A DNA stretch of 64,000 nucleotides from Collinsella aerofaciens (lineage in GTDB: Bacteria; Actinomycetota; Coriobacteriia; Coriobacteriales; Coriobacteriaceae): NCBI GenBank assembly GCA_021639365.1, contig JAJXHK010000001.1:62001-126000 (forward strand), in the 5' to 3' direction. The notes below the pieces were generated by a model. That model was not told the DNA's origin and made no database searches. It was given only the letters and a program-made list of their open reading frames with translations. Made by a program: the position numbers and the translations under genes. Shown here piece after piece: positions 7,540 through 15,999 of the stretch (positions are counted from its first letter, which is position 1; every line of letters begins with the position of its first letter).

Positions 7540-8928
7540 CTACTTGTGGAGCGCAGCCAGAGCGGGATCAACCGGCGCGGAAGCCTCCAGGTCGGAGACC
7601 TTCACGATGCCGTTTTCATCGGAGAAGGCACGGTAAATGGTCTGAATCGCCAGGTCGAAATCCTTCTCCTCGACACCGATAATGATGTTGATCTCGTCGC
7701 AGCTCTGCGAAATCATACGCACGCTCACGCCGGCCTGGCCAAGCATGCCAAACAGGTGGCCCGAGATACCTGCGCGGCCGCGCAGGTTACGGCCGACGGT
7801 CGCGATAAGTGCCAGACCCTCGACAACCTCGATCTCGAGCGGCTCGACCTCCTGCTGAATGTCGCCCACGAGCGAGTACAGCGAATCGTGAACGTCCTGC
7901 TCCTGCACCACGGCGCCAAAGCGGTCGACACCGGTGGGCATGTGCTCAACGGAAACGTCATAGCGCTCGAAGACCGAAAGCGCACGGCGCATAAAGCCGA
8001 CGCGGGGCTTGGTGCGGTCGCGGGCAACGTTGATGGCGACAAAGCCGCGCTTGCCGGTCACGCCGGTAATGATGGGTTCCGCCTCGCCCTCGTCGGCCGT
8101 CTCGCTAATGATGGTGCCAGGGTCCTGCGGCGCGTTGGTGTTCTTGATGACTAGCGGAATACCGGCCTCGCGCACGGGGAACACGGCCTCCTCGTGCAGG
8201 ACGCTCGCGCCCATGTACGAAAGCTCGCGCAGCTCCTCGTAGGTAACGCGGGCGATGGGCTGAGCCTCGGGCACAATGCGAGGATCGGCAGAATAGAAGC
8301 CCGAAACGTCGGTCCAGTTCTCGTACAGATCGGCGCCCAGACACTTGGCCAGAATCGAGCCGGAAATATCGCCGCCGCCACGATCGAGCAGCTTGATCTG
8401 GCCCTCACGCGTCGCACCGTAGAAACCGGGCATAACAAAGCCGCCCTGCTGACCGTACTCCTGCACCAGCTCGGAGGTGCGGTTCATGCTGAGCGTACCG
8501 TCGTGATGGAACGCCACAACTGTCGCGGCGTCCAGGAACGGTAGGCCCAGGTACTCGGCCATCAGGCGAGCGGTGAAGTACTCGCCGCGGCTTACGAGCT
8601 CCTCAGTAGAGTAGCCACCGGAGCGAGCACGCTCGGCAAAGGCCGCAAACTCCTCGCGGATGGGATAGGTGAGCCCCAGCTCGTCAGCGATATCAAAATA
8701 GCGCTGGCCAATGTCCTCGAGCAGCTCCTCGCACGACACGTGGTACTTAACGTGTGCGTTAACCAAGTAGAGCAGGTCGGTCACCTTGGTGTCGCCCTTA
8801 AAGCGGCGACCGCAGGCAGAAACCACCACAAAACGGCGGGCCGGGTCGGCATCGACGATGGCCTTGATCTTCTTGAAGTGTTCGGCGTCGGCGACCGACG
8901 AGCCGCCAAACTTGGCAATCTTAATCAT
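7540..8928 (-). CDS. lysC: Aspartate kinase
   Basis: First step of the aspartate pathway: ATP-dependent phosphorylation of aspartate. The 462-residue monofunctional enzyme has the kinase signature KFGGSS at 6-11, the GGGDISGS catalytic/ATP region near residue 190, and C-terminal ACT regulatory domains (for example AGISGHLFGMLGQAGVSVRMI), implying feedback inhibition by end products. The length matches full alpha-type aspartokinases. It is transcribed divergently from thrC, with asd downstream. No lysine riboswitch was recognised in the short leader. Confidence 0.95.
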   Translation of the reverse strand: MIKIAKFGGSSVADAEHFKKIKAIVDADPARRFVVVSACGRRFKGDTKVTDLLYLVNAHVKYHVSCEELLEDIGQRYFDIADELGLTYPIREEFAAFAERARSGGYSTEELVSRGEYFTARLMAEYLGLPFLDAATVVAFHHDGTLSMNRTSELVQEYGQQGGFVMPGFYGATREGQIKLLDRGGGDISGSILAKCLGADLYENWTDVSGFYSADPRIVPEAQPIARVTYEELRELSYMGASVLHEEAVFPVREAGIPLVIKNTNAPQDPGTIISETADEGEAEPIITGVTGKRGFVAINVARDRTKPRVGFMRRALSVFERYDVSVEHMPTGVDRFGAVVQEQDVHDSLYSLVGDIQQEVEPLEIEVVEGLALIATVGRNLRGRAGISGHLFGMLGQAGVSVRMISQSCDEINIIIGVEEKDFDLAIQTIYRAFSDENGIVKVSDLEASAPVDPALAALHK

Positions 8929-9031
8929 GGGCTTGAGGTTACCTTTCTAAAAGCCTCTGCAAACCTGTTTTGCGCGCTCTGATACCATGGTTTCACCGAT
9001 TGGGTCCAAGGCATCCGAGGAGCAGTGTTAT

Positions 9032-10549
9032 ATGGGAACTTATCATAGTACACGAGGACGCACTTTATCGTGCTCAAGTAAGGTGGCAATCCGCACCGGC
9101 ATCGCTCCCGACGGGGGTTTGTTTGTCTCGGACGAGCTCGGCACCCAGCAGGTCGATATCAGCTCGCTTGCAGATAAATCGTACTTTGAAATCGCTCAAG
9201 ATGTGTTGGGAATGTTACTGAATGATTACACGGCCGAAGAAATTTCGGCGTGTGTCGACGAGGCATACCGCGGCACGTTCACGAGTGAAGAGGTTACGCC
9301 GCTCGTCAAACTCGACGCTGCGCCGGGCGCTGACGCCCCTCAGACCTATGTGATGGAGCTCTTTGGCGGCCCCACAAGCGCCTTCAAGGACGTCGCCCTG
9401 CAGATGCTCCCCCGCCTCATGGCCCGCACTTCTGCCAAGGACGGCGGCGCCGAGCGCATCATGATCGTCACCGCCACGTCGGGCGACACGGGCAAGGCCG
9501 CGCTCGCCGGTTTTGCCGACGCTCCGGGCACGGGCATCACCGTCTTTTATCCCGAGGGCAAGGTCAGCCGCGTCCAAAACCTGCAGATGTCCACGCAGGA
9601 GGGCGATAACGTCGCCGTCTGCGGCATCCGCGGCAACTTTGACGACGCCCAGAGCGCCGTCAAGCGCATCTTTGCCGATAAGGAGCTTGCCGAGCGTCTG
9701 GAGGCTGCCGGCACGGTGCTTTCGAGCGCCAACTCCATCAACGTCGGCCGCCTGGTACCGCAGGTCGTCTACTACTTTGCCGCCTATGCGCAGCTGCTGC
9801 GCGCCGGCGCTATCGAGGCCGGCGACGCCGTTGAGTTCTGTGTGCCCACCGGCAACTTTGGCGATATCCTGGCCGGCTACTACGCCAAGCGCATGGGTCT
9901 GCCCGTCGCCAAGCTCGTCGTGGCGAGCGACAAGAACAACGTGCTTGCCGACTTCCTGACCACCGGCGTTTACGACCGTAACCGCCCGTTCTTCACGACC
10001 ATCTCGCCGTCGATGGACATCCTCATCAGCTCCAACCTGGAGCGCATGCTGTACTTCCTGTCCGATGGCGACTGCGAGCTCGTTGCCGGCCTTATGAAGC
10101 AGCTGGCGCAGACGGGTCGCTACGAGGTGCCCGCCGAGCTGCTGGCCAAGATTCAGAGCGTGTTTGGCTGCGGTTGGGCCAGCGAGGACGAGGTCCGCGC
10201 TGCCATCAAGAGCTGCTGGGACGCAAATGGCTACGTGATCGACCCGCACACCGCTTGCGGCTATCACGTCTTTGAGCAGGTCGCTCCCGCCGAAGGCGCC
10301 AAGGCCCGCGTGCTGCTTTCGACCGCCAGCCCCTACAAGTTCCCGCGCGCCTGCTGCGACGCCCTGGGCCTCGACGTCCCCGAGGATGATTTTGAGGCTA
10401 TGCGTGCACTCGAGCAGGCCACCAACACGGTCGCCCCGACCCAGCTCGCCGAACTCGAATCCAAACCCGTCCGCTTCGAAGACGTCTGCGACGTCAATGA
10501 GATGGCAAGCTACGTCGAGTCTGCAGCAAAACGAATGAGCACCAACTAA
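9032..10549 (+). CDS. thrC: Threonine synthase
   Basis: PLP enzyme that converts O-phosphohomoserine to threonine. The 505-residue protein starts MGTYHSTRG (the STRG motif is usual for this family), carries the PLP lysine in TSAFKDVALQ and the phosphate-binding TATSGDTGKAALAG. ATG at 9032 was chosen over upstream in-frame starts because GAGGAG lies 10 bp before it. It is divergent from lysC, with thrB downstream after a terminator and a long palindrome. Homoserine dehydrogenase is not in the window. Confidence 0.95.
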   Translation: MGTYHSTRGRTLSCSSKVAIRTGIAPDGGLFVSDELGTQQVDISSLADKSYFEIAQDVLGMLLNDYTAEEISACVDEAYRGTFTSEEVTPLVKLDAAPGADAPQTYVMELFGGPTSAFKDVALQMLPRLMARTSAKDGGAERIMIVTATSGDTGKAALAGFADAPGTGITVFYPEGKVSRVQNLQMSTQEGDNVAVCGIRGNFDDAQSAVKRIFADKELAERLEAAGTVLSSANSINVGRLVPQVVYYFAAYAQLLRAGAIEAGDAVEFCVPTGNFGDILAGYYAKRMGLPVAKLVVASDKNNVLADFLTTGVYDRNRPFFTTISPSMDILISSNLERMLYFLSDGDCELVAGLMKQLAQTGRYEVPAELLAKIQSVFGCGWASEDEVRAAIKSCWDANGYVIDPHTACGYHVFEQVAPAEGAKARVLLSTASPYKFPRACCDALGLDVPEDDFEAMRALEQATNTVAPTQLAELESKPVRFEDVCDVNEMASYVESAAKRMSTN

Positions 10550-10561
10550 ACCCCTTATTAA

Positions 10562-10593
10562 GCGCCGGCGAAAGCCGGCGCATCTTCTTTTAT
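10562..10593 (+). terminator. Intrinsic terminator of thrC
   Basis: GCGCCGGC-GAAA-GCCGGCGC stem with a GAAA tetraloop, followed by ATCTTCTTTTAT. It would separate thrC from thrB transcription, at least in part. Confidence 0.8.
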
Positions 10594-10627
10594 CAGATAA
10601 CCCCCGGGATGATGACGAACGCGCACA

Positions 10628-10739
10628 GCGTGCCTGGCTGTTTAGTTCGTCGCGAGTTCCGCACGCAAAGGAAAGCACTTAATGTGCTTTCCGTCTTGCG
10701 CAGGACTGCCCGAGCAGCGAACTAAACAGCCAGGCACGC
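10628..10739. repeat. Nested long palindrome in the thrB leader, family 1, element 5
   Basis: Perfect 22-bp outer arms (10628-10649 and 10718-10739; GCGTGCCTGGCTGTTTAG and onward) enclose an inner stem GCAAAGGAAAGCAC/GTGCTTTCC..TTGC. The internal loops contain TTCCGCA on the left and CCCGAGCA on the right, a variant of the family 1 signature. The right arm ends one base before the thrB ribosome site AGGAGG (10741-10746), so folding could affect thrB expression. Confidence 0.8.
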
Positions 10740-10752
10740 CAGGAGGACTCAC

Positions 10753-11634
10753 ATGATCAAGATCACCGTCCCAGCAACAAGCGCCAACCTAGGCATTGGC
10801 TACGACACCCTCGGCATGGCCGTCAGCCTTTACTCGCACTTCACCTTCGAGCGCGCCGACAAGCTCACCATCACGGGCTGCCCCGAGGAATTCCAAAACG
10901 AGAACAACCTGGTCTACGTGAGCTTTGTCGATGCGCTGGCCGCATGGGGCGAGCCGGCCTTCCCCGTCGCTATCGACATCCAGACCGACGTGCCCGTCGC
11001 CCGCGGCCTGGGTTCCAGCTCCACCTGCGTCGTCGCCGGCATTATGGCTGCCGCCGCGCTGACGGGCCACACCGTCGACCGTGCCGAGCTCGTCCGCATT
11101 GCCACCGAGGTCGAGGGGCATCCCGATAACGTCGCCCCCGCTATCCTGGGCGGCGCCGTCTGCTCCTTTACGCCGACCGATTCCCTCCCCCAGTGCCTAC
11201 GCTACGAGGTGAGCGATCGCTTACGTTTTATTACCGTGATTCCACCCTACGAGGTACATACGAGCGAGGCGCGCAAGGTCGTGCCGCAGGAGATTCCACT
11301 CTCCACCGCCGTATGGCAAATGGGCCGCATCGCCGGCATGACGCGCGGCCTGGAGACCGGCGACCTGGACCTGATTGCCGCCGCCAATGACGACCGCATC
11401 CAAGAGCCCTATCGTCGCCGCCTCATCCCCGATTACAACGCCGTGCGCGACACCTGCCTTAACGGTGGCGCTAAGACCATCTGGATCAGTGGCTCGGGCT
11501 CGACCCTCATGGCTGTGACCGACGATACCATCGTGGCAAAGTTCCTGCAGGTCAAGCTGCGCGAGCAGTTCCCTAAGTGTGATACGCATATTCTGACGTG
11601 CGACACCGAGGGCGCTCAAATCGAGTACCTGTAG
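10753..11634 (+). CDS. thrB: Homoserine kinase
   Basis: GHMP-family kinase that phosphorylates homoserine to give the substrate of ThrC. The 293 residues are of normal length. The N-terminal VPATSANLGIGYDTLGMA segment and the ATP-binding GLGSSSTCVVAGIM loop are diagnostic. The start ATG at 10753 has AGGAGG seven bases upstream. It follows thrC but is separated by a terminator and a 112-bp perfect-arm hairpin, so it may have its own promoter or be controlled through its leader. Its stop codon lies inside the outermost arm of the next palindrome (11631-11811). Confidence 0.95.
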   Translation: MIKITVPATSANLGIGYDTLGMAVSLYSHFTFERADKLTITGCPEEFQNENNLVYVSFVDALAAWGEPAFPVAIDIQTDVPVARGLGSSSTCVVAGIMAAAALTGHTVDRAELVRIATEVEGHPDNVAPAILGGAVCSFTPTDSLPQCLRYEVSDRLRFITVIPPYEVHTSEARKVVPQEIPLSTAVWQMGRIAGMTRGLETGDLDLIAAANDDRIQEPYRRRLIPDYNAVRDTCLNGGAKTIWISGSGSTLMAVTDDTIVAKFLQVKLREQFPKCDTHILTCDTEGAQIEYL

Positions 11635-11811
11635 ACATCGCCGATCGGTCTGTCCGGGCCGCCCAGGGGCATCCCCTTAAAAACGTCCTCGCACTTGAGG
11701 CCCGCTTATCCTGCTCCTTCGGAGCTGCGGATAAGCGGGCCTCGTGCTGCGGAATGTTTTTAAGGGGATGCCCCTGGGTGGCCCTATGGCAACGTGGCTA
11801 GCGATGTCTAC
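11631..11811 (-). repeat. Nested long palindrome, family 1, element 2
   Basis: Three nested levels: GTAGACATCGC/GCGATGTCTAC (11631-11641, 11801-11811; overlaps the thrB stop), then a near-perfect arm starting GGCCGCCCAGGGGCATCC, then GAGGCCCGCTTATCC/GGATAAGCGGGCCTC around TGCTCCTTCGGAGCTGC. Read on the minus strand it carries TTCCGCA and CGAGGAC internal loops in the same order as elements 1, 3 and 4, and its apical loop is identical to that of element 1. It lies between the convergent thrB and engB. Confidence 0.85.
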
Positions 11812-11873
11812 AGGGACCCACGCTTTGAAGGGGCGCCGGGCTGATAGTTGATTTTTATTGGCAGGGGCACTTG

Positions 11874-12464
11874 CTAGAGGCAGGCCTCGGCGATGCGGCG
11901 CTTGAGTTCGTCGATGCCCACACCGGTTTGGGAGCTTGTGATGATCACGTTTTCGGCCGGGACGTTGAGCTGCTTTTTGATGGCTGCTGCCTGGCGGGCC
12001 TGCTGGGTACGGCTGAGTTTGTCGGCCTTGGTGAGACAGACGATAAAGTTGAATTCGTTGCCCTGTAGGTAGTCGATCATGTCGTGGTCGAGCTTGCTGG
12101 GATCGTGACGAATGTCCACCAGCGAGACGACCAAGTTAAAGCTGCGTTCGGAGTCGAAGAAGTCGCCGATAAGCTCGGCCCAGCGGTCACGCTCGGCCTT
12201 AGAACGACGGGCGAAACCATAGCCCGGCAGGTCGACGAAGTGCACGTCGTCGGCCTCGAAGAAATTGATGTTGCTCGTCTTGCCCGGTGTGCTCGAAACC
12301 TTGACCAGGTTCTTGCGGCCAAAGAGCTTGTTCATAATCGACGACTTGCCCACATTGGAGCGGCCGACAAAGCTCACTTCGGGGCAGGTGGACTCGGGAA
12401 TCTGCGAAACCTTGCCGTAGCTGGCGACGAACTTGGCAAGCTGGTAGTTAATGGAATCGGCCAT
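11874..12464 (-). CDS. engB: Ribosome biogenesis GTPase EngB/YsxC
   Basis: Essential GTPase of large-subunit assembly (YihA/YsxC family). The 196-residue protein has G1 GRSNVGKS at 34-41, the threonine of STPGKT as switch I, G3 DLPGYG, G4 TKAD and G5-like SSQ. ATG at 12464 is preferred: AGGAG lies five bases before it, whereas the upstream in-frame GTG overlaps that site. It follows mtnN with a 38-bp gap on the same strand, probably one operon. Confidence 0.95.
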   Translation of the reverse strand: MADSINYQLAKFVASYGKVSQIPESTCPEVSFVGRSNVGKSSIMNKLFGRKNLVKVSSTPGKTSNINFFEADDVHFVDLPGYGFARRSKAERDRWAELIGDFFDSERSFNLVVSLVDIRHDPSKLDHDMIDYLQGNEFNFIVCLTKADKLSRTQQARQAAAIKKQLNVPAENVIITSSQTGVGIDELKRRIAEACL

Positions 12465-12502
12465 GGACACTCCTTGGTCGTAGGTTCTTACAAAAGAGCG
12501 CG

Positions 12503-13243
12503 CTATTGCGCAGCGGCAATGCGGCGGACGATATCGAGCGTGATGTTACTTGCGACACGCGCGTACTCGAACAGATCGAACTCTCGGTCGCAAATTGCAT
12601 CGTACGCCTCGTCACAATTATCGCTGATAGCGCGCAACACCAGGCAATCGACACCATTTTTGGTTGCGACATGGGCAATTGCCGCGCCCTCCATGCCGAC
12701 ACAATCGGCATGCGTCGCCTCGATAGCGTCGTTGCGCATGGCGGCGCCCGTCACAAAGCGGTTACCCGTGGCAATCGTGCCGACCAGGAACTGCTTGGTG
12801 CCCTCGTTCGAAGCGACTGCATTTGTTGAAGCATCAACGAACCCACGCTCAGCAAGCACGTCGACGGCAATATCGACCAGCGCGGGTGTCGAGCCAAACT
12901 CCTCGAGCCCCGGTGCGGACTCGGCGATAAGCGCGGTATCGGTATCCAGATAGCGCAGGCGTTTGCCAATGACCACGTCGTCGATATGGAGCTTGGGGTT
13001 CAAACCGCCCGCGATACCCGAAAACACAACAGCTTGCGGAGCATACTTGCTAATGAGGTGCTGTGTTGCAGCGGCGGCGTTCACCGTGCCCATGCCCGCC
13101 GTTGTGGCGACAACTGTCAGGCCGTCGAGCTCACCGCTCACAACGGTCAAGCCTGCCTCCCGTGCCTCGCAAACGTCGCTCAACTCTTCCTTAATCTGCA
13201 TGATCTCTTTTTCGAGCGCACCGATAATCGCGATGGTAGCCAT
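12503..13243 (-). CDS. mtnN: 5'-methylthioadenosine/S-adenosylhomocysteine nucleosidase
   Basis: Cleaves adenine from MTA and SAH, recycling SAM by-products and generating the precursor of AI-2. The 246-residue protein has the catalytic segments expected of MTAN: IGALEKEI near the N-terminus, FSGIAGGLNP, GMEGAAIAHVA (purine-binding Glu) and RAISDNCD (catalytic Asp). The start at 13243 follows GGGGA. It is upstream of engB in a likely two-gene operon. Confidence 0.93.
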   Translation of the reverse strand: MATIAIIGALEKEIMQIKEELSDVCEAREAGLTVVSGELDGLTVVATTAGMGTVNAAAATQHLISKYAPQAVVFSGIAGGLNPKLHIDDVVIGKRLRYLDTDTALIAESAPGLEEFGSTPALVDIAVDVLAERGFVDASTNAVASNEGTKQFLVGTIATGNRFVTGAAMRNDAIEATHADCVGMEGAAIAHVATKNGVDCLVLRAISDNCDEAYDAICDREFDLFEYARVASNITLDIVRRIAAAQ

Positions 13244-13321
13244 ACCATTCCCCAAACCTATACGAAATTCTCAACCAAGGTATGGTACCAGCATTTTGTT
13301 TGACCTCGCCAAACGAACACG

Positions 13322-13456
13322 CTAAGCCAGTGCAGCTCGCGTATCAAACAGCGCCTTTGCAATCGCGGCCGTAACCTCGCTCGAGCGGTCGCTCCACGGC
13401 ATCGATGTCATGACGCTCATGACATAGGTACGGCCATCGATGTCGATAGCAGGCAT
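13322..13456 (-). pseudogene. Possible 3' remnant of a serine hydrolase (class A beta-lactamase-like)
   Basis: The last 44 residues of this frame (MPAIDIDGRTYVMSVMTSMP and onward, ending AKALFDTRAALA) look like the C-terminal strand and helix of a beta-lactamase-fold serine hydrolase. No catalytic SxxK, SDN or KTG motifs precede it: the sequence upstream in frame (13457-13687) is unlike a protein and contains a long hairpin. I read it as a 5'-truncated relic. It could be a chance match, because only one segment supports it. Confidence 0.4.
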
Positions 13457-13560
13457 TTCTTTCCAAAGATATTCAGTTGCGTTTAAGGTGTCTCTAAACA
13501 ATAAACAGGCGTTTCTATGCAAAAACACCGATTCCGTTGCGCATCTTTGCCCAAAACGCA

Positions 13561-13625
13561 GTTGCGGTGAAATAGTTCCTGTTTGGGCGGCATAAGCCGA
13601 AAAACAAGAACTATTCCACCGCAAC
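13561..13625. repeat. Long hairpin with 18-bp arms
   Basis: GTTGCGGTGAAATAGTTC (13561-13578) pairs with GAACTATTCCACCGCAAC (13608-13625) with one mismatch; inside is a smaller stem GGC.../GCC. It lies between pflA and the serine-hydrolase remnant. No T run follows on either strand, so a terminator role is not supported. Confidence 0.7.
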
Positions 13626-13698
13626 TTGACGGGACTCTTTAGCAATCGACTAGGTGCCCGGGGGCACTCGTTTAAGTCTGTCCCCAATGAGTGCCCTG

Positions 13699-14517
13699 CT
13701 ATCCGATGGCGGATTTGAGTTCGGCGCGGCGCTTTTTCATACCCGTCATGACAGCGTTGCGCAGCTCGGGCATGCGCGCGGTATCCATCTGGGGCACGCC
13801 CTCGAGCTTATAGGGAATCCCCAGTTGCTCGTACTTGACGACACCCATCGTGTGATACGGCAGCATTTCCAGGCCCACCACGTTGTGCCATGGAGCGATC
13901 AGGCGACCGAGCTTCTCGCATTCCTCCGCCGTGTCGGTAATGCCCGGCACCACCACGTGGCGAATAACAACCTTAATCTTGCGACGGGCAAGCTCATCGC
14001 CAAACGCCAGGATGCGCGCAGGATCGCAACCGGTCAGCTTTTTATGCTCAACCGGATCGGCATGCTTGATGTCGAGCAGCACCATATCGGTCTCGTTGAG
14101 AACAGCATCGAACTTCTCCGGATGCTTGGGATCAAATGCATAGCCACAGCTGTCTAGGCAGGTGTGTACGCGGCCATCGGGGTTGTTGTGCATCACGCGG
14201 AACAGGTCGGCCAAAAACTCGGGCTGCAGGAGCGGTTCGCCGCCCGAAACGGTAATGCCGCCTCTACGGTAGAACTCATGGTTGCTCTGGAACTCGTCCA
14301 TCAGATGCTCGACGGTCACCATGGTGCCGCCGTTAACCGACCAGGTATCGGGGTTGTGGCAATACGCACAACGCATGGGGCAGCCCTGAACAAACACCAC
14401 AAAGCGGATGCCGGGTCCGTCGACCGTTCCCATCGTTTCAATCGAATGTACGCGGCCCAGGGTAAACGCAGAGTCCTCGGGGCGAGCGTCCACACCCTCA
14501 AGCGTCATCTCAGCCAT
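13699..14517 (-). CDS. pflA: Pyruvate formate-lyase activating enzyme
   Basis: Radical SAM enzyme that installs the glycyl radical on pyruvate formate-lyase. The 272-residue protein has the CxxxCxxC cluster as CPMRCAYC, the following HNPDTW of the PFL-AE group, and SGGEPLLQ of the SAM-binding GGE motif. Its targets are encoded nearby on the same strand (16000-18388), separated by degV. Here the glycine to be activated lies on a separate small polypeptide (16000-16251), so PflA must recognise that subunit or the assembled complex. Confidence 0.95.
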   Translation of the reverse strand: MAEMTLEGVDARPEDSAFTLGRVHSIETMGTVDGPGIRFVVFVQGCPMRCAYCHNPDTWSVNGGTMVTVEHLMDEFQSNHEFYRRGGITVSGGEPLLQPEFLADLFRVMHNNPDGRVHTCLDSCGYAFDPKHPEKFDAVLNETDMVLLDIKHADPVEHKKLTGCDPARILAFGDELARRKIKVVIRHVVVPGITDTAEECEKLGRLIAPWHNVVGLEMLPYHTMGVVKYEQLGIPYKLEGVPQMDTARMPELRNAVMTGMKKRRAELKSAIG

Positions 14518-14635
14518 TCCCGCAACCTTGCCTCTCTTTGGTTTTTGTCAATTAAAATGCCAGAGCCATTCTAGCCCATACGCCTGATGGCGAAACGGTT
14601 TAGCGGTCAATTAGATCGTCCTATTTGACTCCACG

Positions 14636-14675
14636 CAAAAGCGGCGGGAAGGTTGTCACAACCCGCTCGCCGCCG
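14636..14675 (-). terminator. Terminator of degV
   Basis: On the minus strand a GCGGCG...CGCCGC stem with an inner GGTTGT/ACAACC pair is followed by TTTTGCG. It is placed about 30 bp after the degV stop. Confidence 0.65.
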
Positions 14676-14704
14676 AAGCAATAGAAATCGATAGACGCCA
14701 GGCC

Positions 14705-15559
14705 CTACGCCTTAAGCGTAAGCACCGCGCCAAAGGCGGTCGGGCCGCAGTGGCTCGAGATGACGCCGCCGACCCGAGTCCAGGTGATGTCCTTAAAGCC
14801 CAGGTCGTGCGCATAGACTTCCATATCGTCCCGCAGCTCCTCGGAAAGGCCCACTGAATACGCCAAACCAATGTGCGAGTAATCAATATCGCCCTTCGCA
14901 ACCATGTGGTCAATAAAGGCACGGGCGCATTTGAGCATAGAGCCGCGGAGCTTCTTGGTCGCCACGAACTTGCCGCCCGTTACCTCAATGCAGGGCTTAA
15001 TCTTGAGCAGATGGGCACCGAGGAATGCCACGTTGGACAAACGACCGCCGGCCTTAAGGAAGGCGAGATCGGTGGGGACAAAGCCCAACAGCACGCGGTC
15101 CATAACGGAATTGGTAAAGGCGAAAATCTCGTCGACGGTGGCATCCGGATGGGCTTCGATATACTTGGCGGTCTCAACGGCGACAAGCGACTGGCCCACC
15201 GACACAAAGCGCGTATCCATGGAGAAGACGTAATCGCGGCCCTTTGCCGCAATCTTCGACGACTGATGCGAGCAGGTCGTAACCTCGGAATACGCAAGAT
15301 GCAAAATGGTCGCATCGGGCCGCTCGGCGTGGATGCGGTCGTACACATGCGCAAAATCCGCCGGCGAGCAACCGCTGGTCTTGGGCATCACACCAAACTC
15401 GTTGCAGCGCGAATAAATCTCGAGTGGATCGATGGAGCCATCCTCGACAGTCTCGTCGCCAATCGTGACATGCATGGGAACGCGCACGATGCCATAGCGT
15501 TCGCAGAGCTCCGGCGTCACATCCGAACCAGATTCAACCACGATTACGTACTTGCCCAT
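14705..15559 (-). CDS. DegV family fatty-acid-binding protein
   Basis: DegV/FakB-type protein, a family that binds a fatty acid and presents it to the kinase FakA. The 284-residue frame starts MGKYVIVVESGSDVTPELCERYG and has the TSGCSPADF segment with the conserved Thr-Ser near residue 62, plus DTRFVSVGQS and LKIKPCIEV regions typical of the two-domain fold. ATG at 15559 is preferred by homology to the usual N-terminus; the ribosome site is weak, and an ATG six bases upstream is possible. No fakA is nearby. Confidence 0.88.
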   Translation of the reverse strand: MGKYVIVVESGSDVTPELCERYGIVRVPMHVTIGDETVEDGSIDPLEIYSRCNEFGVMPKTSGCSPADFAHVYDRIHAERPDATILHLAYSEVTTCSHQSSKIAAKGRDYVFSMDTRFVSVGQSLVAVETAKYIEAHPDATVDEIFAFTNSVMDRVLLGFVPTDLAFLKAGGRLSNVAFLGAHLLKIKPCIEVTGGKFVATKKLRGSMLKCARAFIDHMVAKGDIDYSHIGLAYSVGLSEELRDDMEVYAHDLGFKDITWTRVGGVISSHCGPTAFGAVLTLKA

Positions 15560-15749
15560 TATCATCACGACCCATCTCGACGTTGGCTTTTCAATATGTG
15601 ACGCACGTCCGCCGTCCTGCTGTAGAACGGTCTCCAAGCGCCAAAGAGACGCCGCCCCTTGCACACAACAAAGGACAGCGTCTCCCTGGAAAACTCCGTG
15701 CTTAACTGAGATTTTACACGGTTTATAAATGAGTGTTACTTATGTCCGC

Positions 15750-15782
15750 AAACGGTAGCTATACGCGATAAACGGTAGTTGC
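15750..15782. promoter_or_regulatory. Direct repeat resembling LytTR-type binding sites
   Basis: On the minus strand ACCGTTTAT and ACCGTTTGC lie 20 bp apart. This resembles the published LytTR motif (W-M-M-GTT-N-R-K, two copies with about 12 bp between). Related sites occur upstream of galK (55811-55840) and ptcA (43063-43092). No LytTR regulator is encoded in the window. Confidence 0.35.
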
Positions 15783-15852
15783 CAAAAAGTATCCCATGCG
15801 TCCAGCCCATTAGGAGAGTTCCGCCTAAAGGGTGACTACACAGGACCCCGCT

Positions 15853-15973
15853 GGGGCTGTTTGGGCTACCTCCCAAAACATTCCGCAGGACGCAAAGAGG
15901 CTCGCCGCACGAAGTGCGCAGCGAGCCTCTTTGCATGTCCGAGGACGTTTTGGGAGGTAGCCCAAACAGCCCC
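15853..15973 (+). repeat. Nested long palindrome, family 1, element 3
   Basis: Perfect 27-bp outer arms (15853-15879, 15947-15973; GGGGCTGTTTGGGCTACC and onward). The inner stem GCAAAGAGGCTCGC/GCGAGCCTCTTTGC has the apical loop CGCACGAAGTGCG. The internal loops are ATTCCGCAGGAC on the left and ATGTCCGAGGAC on the right. It lies 27 bp after the stop of the glycyl-radical subunit gene (minus strand). Confidence 0.88.
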
Positions 15974-15999
15974 GGCGATCCTGCGGGAGTTAAATCCCT

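Noticed and set aside
8929..9031. Lysine or threonine leader in the lysC-thrC gap
   Set aside because: About 100 bp is too short for a lysine riboswitch and no run of regulatory codons is present.
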